Of a stretch of DNA of 64,000 bases, positions 43,714 to 53,382 are shown piece by piece. Each line of letters starts with the position of its first letter. Within the stretch, counting starts at the first letter, position 1. The notes under the pieces were generated by a model, which did no database searches, was not told where the DNA came from, and saw nothing but the letters and a program-made list of their open reading frames with translations. The translations under genes were made by a program, and so were the position numbers. Source of the stretch: Odoribacter sp. UBA944 (lineage in GTDB: Bacteria > Bacteroidota > Bacteroidia > Bacteroidales > Marinifilaceae); contig DBDA01000017.1 of NCBI GenBank assembly GCA_002293375.1, positions 1 to 64,000 of the forward strand, written 5' to 3'.

Positions 43714-43832
43714 GAAACCCGCATGCTGACAAGCGCCAAAGAAGATGTTGTTGCATAAAACGTATGGGAAGTTTCGTTCCATACGGAAATGTTCTGTAAA
43801 GTTTTATCCATAATGAAAAAAATACAACGTAT
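43714..43832 (+). repeat. Copy A of the trxA-leader-like sequence
   Basis: Three blocks match, in order, the leader between dnaE and trxA (61854-61935, minus strand): 42 nt at 43714-43755, 10 nt at 43776-43785 and 25 nt at 43808-43832. Between blocks this copy has extra sequence, including an imperfect hairpin CGTATGGGAA/TTCCATACG at 43761-43785. Confidence 0.85.
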
Positions 43833-44583
43833 GAATGTAGTTATTATTGAGGATGAAGCTTTGGCCGCCGAACGATTGGAGAAGATGCTAAGGGAGTTGG
43901 CTCCGGAGATCACAGTAGCGGCAAAGCTTGCTTCTGTTGAGTTGTCTGTTGCGTGGTTAAAGGAAAACAGCGTAGACCTTATTTTTCTGGATATACAACT
44001 GACGGATGGGTTGAGTTTTTCGATATTTGACAGGGTAGAGGTAAAAACGCCTGTTATTTTTACGACTGCTTACGACCAATATGCGGTAAAGGCGTTTGAG
44101 TTGAACAGTGTTTCGTATCTGCTCAAACCGGTCAAGAAGCGGGATCTTGAAAATAGCCTTGAAAAATATCGATCGCTCCGGTCGGCGTACAGTATTGATT
44201 TCGATGTGTTGTTGTCGACGATAAAAGGGAAAACCGAATATAAAAAACGCTTTCTGGTTCGGATGGCCGATAGGTATAAGAAAGTGGAAACAGAGGAGAT
44301 CGCTTACTTTTTTGCGCTTGAGAAGAGTGTGTTTTTCAGGACGGTGGAGGGACGAACGTATCCGCTTGACATGACGCTTGATCAAGTGGAGAAAGTGATT
44401 GATCCGACAGTGTTTTTCCGCATCAACAGGAAATATATTGTACATATAAACGCCATTTCGAATATGGTTTCGTGGTCGAAAAGACGTATCAAGGTCGAAC
44501 TGCGGCCTGTTGTGGATGATCATATGGACACGATTGTGAGTATGGAACGGTATGCTGAGTTTAAGAAGTGGTTGGATAAATAA
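43813..44583 (+). CDS. LytR/AlgR family response regulator
   Basis: About 256 residues. The receiver domain has NVVIIEDEALAAERLEKML, the phospho-acceptor LIFLDIQLTDG and FTTAYDQYAVKAFELNSVSY with the LKPVKK lysine. The C-terminal LytTR DNA-binding domain has RKYIVHINAISNMVSWSKRRI. It pairs with the kinase upstream. Starts at 43813 (MKKIQRMN) or 43831 (MNVVII) are possible. The bases encoding MKKIQR also occur upstream of trxA, where they are non-coding, so 43831 may be the original start. Confidence 0.92.
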   Translation: MKKIQRMNVVIIEDEALAAERLEKMLRELAPEITVAAKLASVELSVAWLKENSVDLIFLDIQLTDGLSFSIFDRVEVKTPVIFTTAYDQYAVKAFELNSVSYLLKPVKKRDLENSLEKYRSLRSAYSIDFDVLLSTIKGKTEYKKRFLVRMADRYKKVETEEIAYFFALEKSVFFRTVEGRTYPLDMTLDQVEKVIDPTVFFRINRKYIVHINAISNMVSWSKRRIKVELRPVVDDHMDTIVSMERYAEFKKWLDK

Positions 44584-44589
44584 TTGTAT

Positions 44590-45720
44590 TTAAGGGAATT
44601 CCGAAACATCGATCTCTTCTACTCCTGTCAGATCGTTCAGTTCGAATCCGGTGGAATTCCAGTTTTCGATGATGATCTGTTTTTCGCCTGTGCCGGAATA
44701 GGTATGTGTAGCGTCGATCGTGTATGCGGCGTTGGTATTGTCTCCCCAGTTGACAAAACCGAATACGTTGTCGCCGGTCAGTGTCGGAAGGGTGAAGGTG
44801 GCAGCGGTGTGTGTGATGCGCAGTATGCCATGCCCCGATAGTTCTTCCATTTCGTCGGTATCCTGATCCAAAGAGATCACAACAATTTGATCCGGAATAA
44901 ATTCCAGTCCGTAGTCTGTCAGTACCAGGTGGAAGATGTATTGGAAGCCGCCTCTCATCTCTGCTTCGGGCAGTATGGCCTCGTACTCTTTGCCGTCTAT
45001 CCGGGCCTTTAGCTTTACAACGGATGCTTGTGTTGAAAACGGGATGCTCCATGTGCGCGGCAACTCGGTGTTCCAGCCGCCGGCGATGATCTGTTTGTTA
45101 ACATCTACCGCAAAACTTCCCTTTTCTGTGCCGGTGATCTTTCCGTTTTCGATATCCATGGTTCCTTGGATGTATACCACATCGCCTGTGATGCTTAGAT
45201 TTTGCAAGATCCCTGTTCCTGTGTAGCCGTAGTTGCTGATGTTGTATGCAGCCAGTGACAGCGCATGTTTCATTGTCAGTTTGGCGCGGTTGGAGGTGAA
45301 GGTGACCGGCATGTAACTGCCCGAATACAGGACATCCTGCTGTTGGGTGATGTCGATCGGGATAGCTGTCAGGTCTTCTATTGCTTCTTTGTAAGGAGCT
45401 ACAGCATAGATAAAGGCCTTTCCGCCCTCCGACAACTTTATTTCCGGCGATATACTCCAAGCGCCGTTCTGTCGGGTTGCTTGAATACCCTTGACCAGGT
45501 CGGGAGCATTGGGGGCGCCGTACGTCTTGGCGTATACATTCATTTTGTCGCCATTGGCGAATTGGGTCGTTACCGATGCTCTACTGGTCAGTATCTCCGT
45601 ACTTATCGTTACCGTTACCTGGTCTCCGTCCGGTATGACCGGTTCCTCTTTGTCCCCGCTGCAAGCGGGCAACAGCAGCGCCAGGCTGCCGATTGCGTAT
45701 AAAAACAGGTATTTGTTCAT
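44590..45720 (-). CDS. Fimbrillin-like lipoprotein with C-terminal PKD-like tail
   Basis: A 376-residue lipoprotein (signal LGSLALLLPACS-type ending ACSGDKEEP). Residues 30-280 match the fimbrillin/Mfa-like pattern (VTVTISTEILTSRASVTTQF, NGDKMNVYA, LTMKHALSLAAYNI). The final 70 residues read FVNWGDNTNAAYTIDATHTY then LNDLTGVEEIDVSEF, which is the usual introduction to a leucine-rich repeat array, but the protein stops there. It may be naturally short or truncated. It begins 2 bp after the C10 peptidase stop and is probably co-expressed. Confidence 0.8.
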   Translation of the reverse strand: MNKYLFLYAIGSLALLLPACSGDKEEPVIPDGDQVTVTISTEILTSRASVTTQFANGDKMNVYAKTYGAPNAPDLVKGIQATRQNGAWSISPEIKLSEGGKAFIYAVAPYKEAIEDLTAIPIDITQQQDVLYSGSYMPVTFTSNRAKLTMKHALSLAAYNISNYGYTGTGILQNLSITGDVVYIQGTMDIENGKITGTEKGSFAVDVNKQIIAGGWNTELPRTWSIPFSTQASVVKLKARIDGKEYEAILPEAEMRGGFQYIFHLVLTDYGLEFIPDQIVVISLDQDTDEMEELSGHGILRITHTAATFTLPTLTGDNVFGFVNWGDNTNAAYTIDATHTYSGTGEKQIIIENWNSTGFELNDLTGVEEIDVSEFP

Positions 45721-45722
45721 AG

Positions 45723-47363
45723 TTATTCCTCGGTTTTATGGGCAATGATCCGGAATTGCTTGATCTCGTCGGCGCATTTCAGCTCCACGGTGTTTTTGCC
45801 GGCCGGCAGCGTATTGGCGTCTATGGTGAGTTCCGGCAGGGGTTCCAGCGTGCCGCTGCCCAGTTGGGTACCGTCTTCTCCTGTCAGGATGTAGGTTACG
45901 TTGTGCTTGGTGGTCAGTGTGAACACGTTTGTCGCGCGGTCGTACTTTAACCGGGTAGTTGCCTCCAGGCTCTTCCAGGGGTCTACCGCAATGCGGAATC
46001 CCTGTGTCAGGGAAGATTCGCTTTCCGCATCCGTTACAGTGATCTCTATTTCCCATTGCCGGGTCTGTGCACTCAGCAGCGCCGTTGTTTTCAGCATACC
46101 GTTTTCCCAGGTGAACGGAACGGCTTTGTAGTCGCCCGTTTGGGAATCATACGTACCGTGTATATGCACCTCGTAAGTCGGTTTGGCAGGTTCGCCGTTC
46201 ACCAGTACATTGCCCACCACGGCTCCGGCAGGCAAACCCTCCTCGATGCGAGCGTTGCTCAATGATATGCTTTTCAGTTCCCGGTCCGGGGCGCCAATGC
46301 CGATGACGGCAACGTGCAAAGCGTCGAAGTCGAACCCCTGGTACTGGTCGCGCAGGCCGTTGATGGAAAACTCACCGTTCCCATATCCGCCCCATCCCCA
46401 GTTGACGTGAAAGTGTCTTTCGCCGTCGTATCCGTCTATATTAAAACTGTGGCCGCTGTTGTTTTCGGAGTCGACGGCATTGTACACAATGGCGCGTCCG
46501 GCATTCAGTTCGTTGATGAGCAGTTGTTCCCAGTCGTCGTTGTACCGGTCTCTCCAGATGTACTGTACATCGCTGGAATAGGAGAAATTCTCCCGGAATG
46601 CGTCCGATATGCGGTTGACTTCGTTGCTGGGAATGCCCGACGCCTCTTTGCCGTAGTTTGTCCGGATGCTCATACCGGCGTGGTAAAGGAACCGCGCCAC
46701 TTCGTCGTAGTTGTTGGCGCCGCTCAGGATGTTGTCCCAATTGTATGCTCTTTCGTTGTCAAAGTTGATGCGCAGGCCGCCATACTCTGCGCTGGTGAAC
46801 CGAACTTCTCCTTGCGGGCGCTCCGGATAGCGCTGTACGCTCATGGCTTGCCCCATGGCTACGGCTACGCAACCTACCAGGGCTTCCTGTTTCGGACAAT
46901 ACGTATTGTAAGGGGCTGTCTGGTCCCAATTTATCCGGATGAGCGGATCGACCGGCCTTCCGGAAGCGCGCGTCAACATTTTTTGAGGGGTTTTCCAACG
47001 GGGATGCGGAGCGCTTTCTTCGCCGATGGCTTTTACAATTTGTTGTTCGTACTCCTCCAGCATGAATTTCATGTTGTCGGGCAGACGATCGATCGCTAAC
47101 TCTCCGCTAAGCGAATAACCGATCACAGGTGTTACCACATCGTCCGCCGAAACCAATGCCCACCCTTGCGGCGCAAAGTCCACGAGGTAGTAGTGCTGTT
47201 GATATACCGCCTGCACACTTTGCACGCTCAATGCCTTTGACGAGCGCGCCTGCATAAATGCGTAGGCGTACGCTTTGGCTTCGTTCGGGCTTACCTCTTT
47301 TGCCTGGCTTGCCGTGAGGGCGGCCAGCAGCAGGAGAGAGAATAAAATCAATTTTTTCATCAT
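45723..47363 (-). CDS. C10 (streptopain-like) family cysteine peptidase
   Basis: About 546 residues with a signal peptide (LILFSLLLLAALTASQA). A Spi-type propeptide precedes the catalytic domain. The active-site cysteine lies in EALVGCVAVAMGQAM and the histidine region is SGHSFNIDGYDG followed by HFHVNWGWGGYGNGEF. The last 170 residues are beta-rich accessory domains. Such enzymes are secreted and degrade host or dietary protein. The start is taken at 47363 (MMKKLILF); ATG 47381 is also possible. It leads an operon with the fimbrillin-like gene. Confidence 0.9.
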   Translation of the reverse strand: MMKKLILFSLLLLAALTASQAKEVSPNEAKAYAYAFMQARSSKALSVQSVQAVYQQHYYLVDFAPQGWALVSADDVVTPVIGYSLSGELAIDRLPDNMKFMLEEYEQQIVKAIGEESAPHPRWKTPQKMLTRASGRPVDPLIRINWDQTAPYNTYCPKQEALVGCVAVAMGQAMSVQRYPERPQGEVRFTSAEYGGLRINFDNERAYNWDNILSGANNYDEVARFLYHAGMSIRTNYGKEASGIPSNEVNRISDAFRENFSYSSDVQYIWRDRYNDDWEQLLINELNAGRAIVYNAVDSENNSGHSFNIDGYDGERHFHVNWGWGGYGNGEFSINGLRDQYQGFDFDALHVAVIGIGAPDRELKSISLSNARIEEGLPAGAVVGNVLVNGEPAKPTYEVHIHGTYDSQTGDYKAVPFTWENGMLKTTALLSAQTRQWEIEITVTDAESESSLTQGFRIAVDPWKSLEATTRLKYDRATNVFTLTTKHNVTYILTGEDGTQLGSGTLEPLPELTIDANTLPAGKNTVELKCADEIKQFRIIAHKTEE

Positions 47364-47449
47364 TGCGGTCGTTTTAGACAAAAGAGGAAAAAATAATGAT
47401 TATAGCAACGCTAAGATACTATTTCTTAGTGAAATAAACAATAAAAGTT

Positions 47450-47480
47450 GAGGCTGCCTAAATTTTTAGGCAGCCTCTTC
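47450..47480. terminator. Terminator between the Calx-beta lipoprotein gene and the C10 peptidase gene
   Basis: A perfect 13-nt inverted repeat (GAGGCTGCCTAAA / TTTAGGCAGCCTC) with a 2-nt loop at 47450-47477, followed by TTCTTTT on the plus strand and CAACTTTTATTG on the minus strand. It ends the minus-strand SusCD operon. Confidence 0.8.
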
Positions 47481-47498
47481 TTTTAACATCTGAAAAAA

Positions 47499-48392
47499 TT
47501 ACCGGGTCAGTGTCATTTTATCACAACCAGTGAATACATCAAAAAATGTTTGAGTTCCTGTATAGCGCATGACAAAATACAGGATTCTATCTTGCTGGAA
47601 CGTGATGGTTGTGAAATCATCGTTTGGTACGCCGGGAATAGCTTCTGTATAGTTCAGTTCGTCATTCATATCGGTTGCCGAAACAAGATCCACCACATCA
47701 GGGCCGAAACCAACTCCTTCAGCAATGAAAGCATCCATAGGGATCGAAAGGGTTACGGTTTCGGTCAGAATGTCAAAACTGTATGTTACTTCCAATATCA
47801 TAAATTCATATCCAAGCATTCCGATGATATAGAGCGTTTCATCATAGCCTGCTTCGCCCTCTTCGTAGCCCGCAATGGTAACATTGTAATTAACAGTCTC
47901 ACCTTCTTTCAAATCAAATGCATTGAACGTCCATCTTCCCTGCAATCTTTCGTAAAACAGCGCATCATTATCAGTCAACGTAATGGAAGTCGTTTTGTTG
48001 GTTCCAATGGTGGCGCCATTCGCTTCCGTAATGGTCATGGTGAAGGTGCGGCCTTCGTTGATATCAGGGTCGTCTACCGTTGCTATCTGGATGTTGCCGA
48101 CAGTGGCATCCGCCGGAATAACAATGGTTTTTTGTGTTACGAGGTAGTGTATATCGTCCATGGCCGGAGTTTCACCCGTTTCGGCTACCTGTACCGTTAC
48201 CTGTACGGAACCGTTGCGTTCCCCTTCTACTGTTACGGGGATATTTACAATGCCCCTGTTCTCCTTGAACGACAGTTCCTGCTGCCCCATGCTGACGGTG
48301 GCAGACTGGGTGTTCCAGGATTCCGAATCGTCGGAACAGGAAGCAAGCAGGGCTGCTGCCAGCAGAAGTAAATATATTCTTCTGAATTTCAT
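47499..48392 (-). CDS. Calx-beta-domain lipoprotein of a SusCD operon
   Basis: A 297-residue lipoprotein (signal YLLLLAAALLASCSDD). Residues 30-140 form a Calx-beta-like domain (VSMGQQELSFKENRGIVNIP, DDPDINEGRTFTMTITEANG, TTSITLTDND). The rest is beta-rich and unrecognised. It is last in the susC-susD operon, a position often held by surface glycan- or peptide-binding proteins, so surface ligand binding is likely. Confidence 0.8.
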   Translation of the reverse strand: MKFRRIYLLLLAAALLASCSDDSESWNTQSATVSMGQQELSFKENRGIVNIPVTVEGERNGSVQVTVQVAETGETPAMDDIHYLVTQKTIVIPADATVGNIQIATVDDPDINEGRTFTMTITEANGATIGTNKTTSITLTDNDALFYERLQGRWTFNAFDLKEGETVNYNVTIAGYEEGEAGYDETLYIIGMLGYEFMILEVTYSFDILTETVTLSIPMDAFIAEGVGFGPDVVDLVSATDMNDELNYTEAIPGVPNDDFTTITFQQDRILYFVMRYTGTQTFFDVFTGCDKMTLTR

Positions 48393-48419
48393 ACTCTTTT
48401 TCTTTTACATGTTAGACAA

Positions 48420-49934
48420 TTAATACCCTGCATTCTGTTGGCCGTCCAATTGCGGGTTGGCTTCCATTTCGCCGGTCGGGATGGGCCATACAAAGCGGTA
48501 GTCTCCGGCAGGATAGGAGAGGTCTTTGCCGGTTGTGACCAGGATTGCATCGATGTCCGGGTTTTCGGGATGGTCGGGATTGCGACTGAAACCAAGTCCC
48601 CAGCGGCGCAGGTCGCTCATGCGGTATCCTTCGCCCAACAGTTCCCGGAGGCGCTCCAAACGGATCTCCTGTACCAAAGCCTGGCCTGCATAGTTCTCGG
48701 TAACATGCCCGTTGATGCGTTTGGCCCGCAGGTCATTCAGGTATTGATTTGCTTTGGTAACGTCGGTTGTTATAGCTGCTTCGGCTGCGATCAAGTACAT
48801 CTCGCTTAACCGGAACGGCTTGCTCATGTTTCTATAATTGGGTGCCAAACCGGTTTTTAGCGATTCGTTGCCCGGGTATTTATGGAACACATACGCATCT
48901 ACATACTCACCGTCTACCAGTAACTCCCAAGGTGTAAAGAAAGCATCAAAACGTACATCTCCATCGGGGTACATATCCAACACGTCGAATGTCGGAATGT
49001 AATCGGCCCCGTCCAGGTTGGTACTCAGGTAAGCCGTACCGGTGGAGTTCCCCAATTCGGTATTGCTCATAAAGGAGCGGAAGATCACCTCCGATCCTTC
49101 GTCTTCGCTCCACAGGTCGGCATAGAGTGCGTTGGCGGTCAACTCGTATTTCCCGGAGGTGATGATGCCTTCTGCTTTGGAGAGTGCTGTGGCATGGTCG
49201 CCTTTCAGCAACGCCACGCGTGCCTGCAATGCTTGTACCGCATAAGAGGAGAAGTAGATGGCGTTGGGCGCTACCGCGTCGTCGTCGACAGTTTCGTATT
49301 CCGTCAAGGCGGTATAGGCAGCCTGCATGTCCTCCTCTATGCACAAAAAGGTTTGTTCCAGAGAACTGCGGCCCGGATAGCGGCTCATGTCGCTTGTCGG
49401 GTAGTACACTGTCACGAGCGGCAACCCTTTGGCGGGCGTTTGCGCGTTTGCGGTGGTATAGGATTCGCAGAAATGGTCGACCAGCCAGTAGTAGTAATAA
49501 GCCCGTACAAAGTAGGCTTCCCCCTCGTAGCGTTTCAGTGTAAGCAACTCTTCGTCCGAAAAATTCCCTGTTTCTACCAAACGTTCTATCTGTTCGATAA
49601 GGTAGTTGGCGGAGTTGATAGTGGAATACATGTTTGCCCACATGGTTTCAATATCGGTGTCCGACGAGAGAATGTTGCCGTTGGCGAACATGCCGTTGCG
49701 ATTTCCATTATTGATCACCCCTTGGAAGAGATCCATCTGGATATCCGATGTAAATACGTACGCTCCCGTTGTCCGTCCTCTCATGCCGGAGTACAATCCG
49801 TTGCGGAAGCGTTGGGCGTCGTTCAGGCTTTGGATGGCGGTTTCGTCGTCCAAGCTGCCGTATGGCCGCTTTTCCATGTCGCACGAAACTGCCAGTACGC
49901 TTGCCAGTATGATGGTAAATAATACTCTTTTCAT
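48420..49934 (-). CDS. RagB/SusD family nutrient uptake outer membrane protein
   Basis: A 504-residue SusD-like lipoprotein (signal TIILASVLAVSCDMEKRPYG). It has the TPR-type N-terminal helices (SINSANYLIEQIERLVETG, EAYFVRAYYYYWLVDHFCES), AKGLPLVTVYYPTSDMSRYP and the C-terminal signature FRLSEMYLIAAEAAITT plus IRLERLRELLGEGYRMSDLR. It caps the SusC channel and binds the substrate. The gene lies 13 bp downstream of susC. Confidence 0.95.
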   Translation of the reverse strand: MKRVLFTIILASVLAVSCDMEKRPYGSLDDETAIQSLNDAQRFRNGLYSGMRGRTTGAYVFTSDIQMDLFQGVINNGNRNGMFANGNILSSDTDIETMWANMYSTINSANYLIEQIERLVETGNFSDEELLTLKRYEGEAYFVRAYYYYWLVDHFCESYTTANAQTPAKGLPLVTVYYPTSDMSRYPGRSSLEQTFLCIEEDMQAAYTALTEYETVDDDAVAPNAIYFSSYAVQALQARVALLKGDHATALSKAEGIITSGKYELTANALYADLWSEDEGSEVIFRSFMSNTELGNSTGTAYLSTNLDGADYIPTFDVLDMYPDGDVRFDAFFTPWELLVDGEYVDAYVFHKYPGNESLKTGLAPNYRNMSKPFRLSEMYLIAAEAAITTDVTKANQYLNDLRAKRINGHVTENYAGQALVQEIRLERLRELLGEGYRMSDLRRWGLGFSRNPDHPENPDIDAILVTTGKDLSYPAGDYRFVWPIPTGEMEANPQLDGQQNAGY

Positions 49935-49947
49935 CTCTTTATCTTTT

Positions 49948-52900
49948 TTAGAATGTTACTTCGATGCCAAATACATATTGGCGGGTATTGGGGTATAAAG
50001 CCATGCTAAGATTGGAATCCGGTTCCGGGTCGTATCCGGTGTATTTGGTAAAGGTCAACAGATTCCGGCCTACAACGAACAGGCTGGCGCTTTTTACCAA
50101 ACGTGTCCGCTCCAACAGCGATTGCGGCAGATTGTACTGAAGGGTTACGTTTTTCAATCGGAGGAAGGAGGCGTCCTCCAGCAGACGGTCGTCAAACTGG
50201 ATCGCTTCACCATACGCCGGGATATCCGTAATCTGTCCCGGATGTGTCCAGATATTCAGCATCCTGGTGCTCTGATTGATCCCTACTCCCTGATCGGCGT
50301 TTTCAATAAAGTAGTTGTCGTTGTTGGTCATGTACTTTTTGGCTTGCCAAGCGAAATCGGCCGACAACGTCAACCCCTTCCACCCGGCCTGCGTACCAAA
50401 ACCGCCGGAGTATGGAGCATACCGGCTTTTACCCACCAGCACGGCGTCCCGTTCTTCGTTGAATGTCTTGGTCAGGTTGCCGTCTTTGTCGTACCAGAGC
50501 TGCTTGCCGTCGCGCGGATCAACGCCCGCGTAGCGTACCTGGTAGAATTCGCCCACATCGTGACCTACGGTGTATTTTATACCGGTGTTGGGAACTACGT
50601 ATTCATCGCGACCGTTGAACAGTTCGGTGATCCTGTTTTTGTTGTAATTGAAGTTTGCTTTTACATTCCAGAAGAAATCGCTGTTTTTTAGCAGGTCAAC
50701 ACTTAACTCAAGGTCTACCCCCCTGTTGGTCATGGCGCCGATGTTTCCGTTTCCGGATCCAAAACCGGTGGTGTAGGAGTAAGGAATTACCATCAGCATA
50801 TCGGTGGTCTTTTTCCGATAGTATTCTACGTTGGCGCTGACGCGGTCAAACAGGCGAAACGACACCGCTATGTTGGTACTGGCAAGGGTTTCCCAAGTCA
50901 GATCTTCGTTGCTGGCTTGGGAGATGCTCAAAGAAGCGCTGCCGTTGTAAGGGGTGCCTGTTCCGATTAGACCGAAGAACTTGTAATTGCCGATACCGGA
51001 GTTACCCGTCTCTCCGTAGCCCACTTTCAGGGAGAGGTCGTCCAACCACGTCACATCCTGCAGAAAACTCTCTCTCTTTGCGTTCCACATAGCGCTGGCG
51101 GAAAAGAAGTTGGCCCTCCGGTGCCCTGGAGCAAATTTGGAACTGCCGTCGCCGCGAAAACTCAGGTCTACGTAGTATTTTTCATTATAATTGTAGGCGG
51201 CTGTAAAAAAATAGGAGTTGAACACCTCTTCTGTGATGGAGTGCGTTAAGTCCCCGATCCCGACCGTAACACCGTCTTGCAGCCGCATCTGCCGGCTGTC
51301 GGTGTGTCCGTCTACGCCTGCACTGAAACTGTTCGTTTTAGTGATGATCGATTCCTGTCCGGCCAGTACGCTGATGTTGTGCAGGAGGTCGATGTTAAAT
51401 TTATATTCGGCTGTGTTGGTATAGGTAAAGGAGTAGTACCGTTCAAAACGTTCCTGGCGGAAACCTGTTTCTCCCTGAACGGTTTGTCCCATGGGCGTTG
51501 TGCTGGTGGCGTATGGAAACCATGTATTGGACAGTGTATAGTCGAAAGCGTCCAGCACTTGTTGTGCCCGGATGGTTAATCCGGCAATCGGTGTTAACTC
51601 CTGGTAAAAGTTGAGGTTTCCGGTTACCCTTTTTCGTTGTATATCGCGGGTAGAGGCTTCAAATTCAGGAGTTGAGAAACCGCTGAAAAGCAGGTGTGTG
51701 GCTTTGTCGCCCCAGACAATGTTGTCGTTTTCATCGAACGAGTAGTAGCGGGCAGCATCGTATGGAAGGGCAATCCGGGAAAAAAACGCCGGATTGGTTG
51801 CATATAAATCACCACCATCCACATACATCTCTTCGATCTCGTTGTTTTGTTCGTATTGGGTGAAACCGAGGTGGGTTTGCAAACCAACCTTCAACCACTT
51901 TTTGACACGGGAGTCGATGGAGGCGCGCAGCGATTCGCGGCGCATGCCTGACTGGCTGATGATCCCCTCCTGTTCGTGGTGGTTCAGCGACAGGTAGTAG
52001 GCCGTTTTGTCGTTTCCTCCTGAAATACGGGCATCCAATGTATAGGTGGGGGCATCGTTGCTAAAGATCTCTTTGCGCCAATCGGTACTGATACCGTAGG
52101 TGTTTACCAAATCCTTGATGCCTTGGGAAACAGGCTGTCCGATCAGATCCCTGAATTGGATGTATTGTGTAGAGTTCATCATGTCGGCCTGGTCCTGCAC
52201 CATCCGGGAGAAACCGTATTGCGCTTTTATCGTGATCTGTGCCTCTTGTCCCAGCTTCCCTTTTTTGCTGGTGATAAGGATGACGCCGTTTGCCGCCCGC
52301 GATCCGTAGATAGCTGTGGAGGAGGCATCTTTTAACACCAAAATGTTTTCAATATCGCTTGGGTTGAGGGTATTGAATACGGAGGAAGAGATCGGCGCTC
52401 CATCCAGAACGTACAAGGGTTCCGAACTGGCAGTGATGGTGTTAATGCCCCGCAAGCGGATGGAGGCCGCTTTGGAGGGGTCACCCGATGCGGAAAGTAC
52501 AGAAAGGCCGGACACCTGGCCGGAGAGGGCATCGGTAAAGTTCGGCGTAGCGATCTTTTCAAATTTTTCTTCGTTTACTTTGGCAACGGAACCGGTAATG
52601 GAACTGACTTTCCGGCCTGTACCGTAGCCCAAAACAACCACCTCCTCCATTTGCTCGGCATCCGCTTCCATCTCCACATTCACACTGGTGAGCCCGTTCA
52701 GCGCTATTTCCCGGGTTTTCATCCCCACGAACGTGAAGACAAGCGTGGCGTTGGCGTCCGTCTGCAACGTAAAGCGGCCATAGGCGTCGGTAGCCGTTCC
52801 GGTCGTTGTTCCCTTGACGACAACGGAAACGCCGGGGAGTGGAGAGCGATCGCTTTTGTCGTTCACCGCTCCTTTGATTTCGCGCACCTGTGCGAAACAG

Positions 52901-52977
52901 ATCTGTACGCTCCAGATAACAAGGAGTACAGATAGTCCGATGAGTTTTCTCATACATTTAAAATTTAAGTGATACAT
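49948..52977 (-). CDS. SusC/RagA family TonB-linked outer membrane protein
   Basis: A 1009-residue SusC-type receptor. It has a signal peptide (LIGLSVLLVIWSVQICFAQ), a CarboxypepD_reg-like domain (EIKGAVNDKSDRSPLPGVSV to TLVFTFVGMKTREIALNG), the TonB-box-adjacent MEEVVVLGYGTGRKVSSITG, a plug with RLRGINTITASSEPLYVLDG and SSTAIYGSRAANGVILITSK, and a C-terminal beta-barrel. Start may be 52977 or 52953 (MRKLIGLSV). Its first 78 bp and leader are an exact inverted copy of those of the divergent susC gene. Confidence 0.95.
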   Translation of the reverse strand: MYHLNFKCMRKLIGLSVLLVIWSVQICFAQVREIKGAVNDKSDRSPLPGVSVVVKGTTTGTATDAYGRFTLQTDANATLVFTFVGMKTREIALNGLTSVNVEMEADAEQMEEVVVLGYGTGRKVSSITGSVAKVNEEKFEKIATPNFTDALSGQVSGLSVLSASGDPSKAASIRLRGINTITASSEPLYVLDGAPISSSVFNTLNPSDIENILVLKDASSTAIYGSRAANGVILITSKKGKLGQEAQITIKAQYGFSRMVQDQADMMNSTQYIQFRDLIGQPVSQGIKDLVNTYGISTDWRKEIFSNDAPTYTLDARISGGNDKTAYYLSLNHHEQEGIISQSGMRRESLRASIDSRVKKWLKVGLQTHLGFTQYEQNNEIEEMYVDGGDLYATNPAFFSRIALPYDAARYYSFDENDNIVWGDKATHLLFSGFSTPEFEASTRDIQRKRVTGNLNFYQELTPIAGLTIRAQQVLDAFDYTLSNTWFPYATSTTPMGQTVQGETGFRQERFERYYSFTYTNTAEYKFNIDLLHNISVLAGQESIITKTNSFSAGVDGHTDSRQMRLQDGVTVGIGDLTHSITEEVFNSYFFTAAYNYNEKYYVDLSFRGDGSSKFAPGHRRANFFSASAMWNAKRESFLQDVTWLDDLSLKVGYGETGNSGIGNYKFFGLIGTGTPYNGSASLSISQASNEDLTWETLASTNIAVSFRLFDRVSANVEYYRKKTTDMLMVIPYSYTTGFGSGNGNIGAMTNRGVDLELSVDLLKNSDFFWNVKANFNYNKNRITELFNGRDEYVVPNTGIKYTVGHDVGEFYQVRYAGVDPRDGKQLWYDKDGNLTKTFNEERDAVLVGKSRYAPYSGGFGTQAGWKGLTLSADFAWQAKKYMTNNDNYFIENADQGVGINQSTRMLNIWTHPGQITDIPAYGEAIQFDDRLLEDASFLRLKNVTLQYNLPQSLLERTRLVKSASLFVVGRNLLTFTKYTGYDPEPDSNLSMALYPNTRQYVFGIEVTF

Positions 52978-52989
52978 ATTGAAGCTGTT
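52912..52989 (-). repeat. Left arm of a perfect 78-bp inverted repeat
   Basis: Identical in reverse complement to 53383-53460. It covers the leader and first codons of the minus-strand susC gene. Lower-level similarity continues into both coding regions for about 250 bp more. Confidence 0.92.
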
Positions 52990-53382
52990 GTTTATCCTTT
53001 GGATTTGTGATGGTGCTGAGTGTTTTTATATCACATGCTTCACAAGCATGTGACAATCGGAAGAACAGGTAAATGACTTTTCAATATATTAAAGTTCATG
53101 ATCCATCATTTTTTTGTTAAAAACAAACATTTAATTTCACAAATATACGACAATAATTCACATATGGTGGTAAATTTTTTTAAAAAATAACATACAATCC
53201 ATTCAAACGTTTGCACACTAAATTAAATATGTATTACCTTCTTTGATTTTCTTCACGCTGATTATTAGGATTTTATGTGTACAGCTTTCTGTCAGTATTA
53301 CTGATAGCCTTCCATCGTTTTGTATATGCTTGTGAAACATGTATAGGCGGGTGTTTCAATCATCGTAAATCCAAAGGATACA
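52990..53382. promoter_or_regulatory. Spacer between the two susC genes (candidate invertible promoter segment)
   Basis: A 393-bp AT-rich spacer. TATATTTG on the minus strand (53140-53147) is a consensus -7 element pointing to the minus-strand susC gene; no equally good element points the other way. Also present are a perfect hairpin at 53031-53053 (TCACATGCTT / AAGCATGTGA), a related inverted copy with core ATGCTTGTGAA at 53323-53345, and the palindrome CAAACGTTTG at 53204-53213, a possible operator. Confidence 0.6.

Noticed and set aside
53204..53213. CAAACGTTTG as a defined LacI/ROK operator
   Set aside because: A single 10-nt palindrome in AT-rich sequence is too weak to assign to a regulator; it is noted only within the spacer entry.
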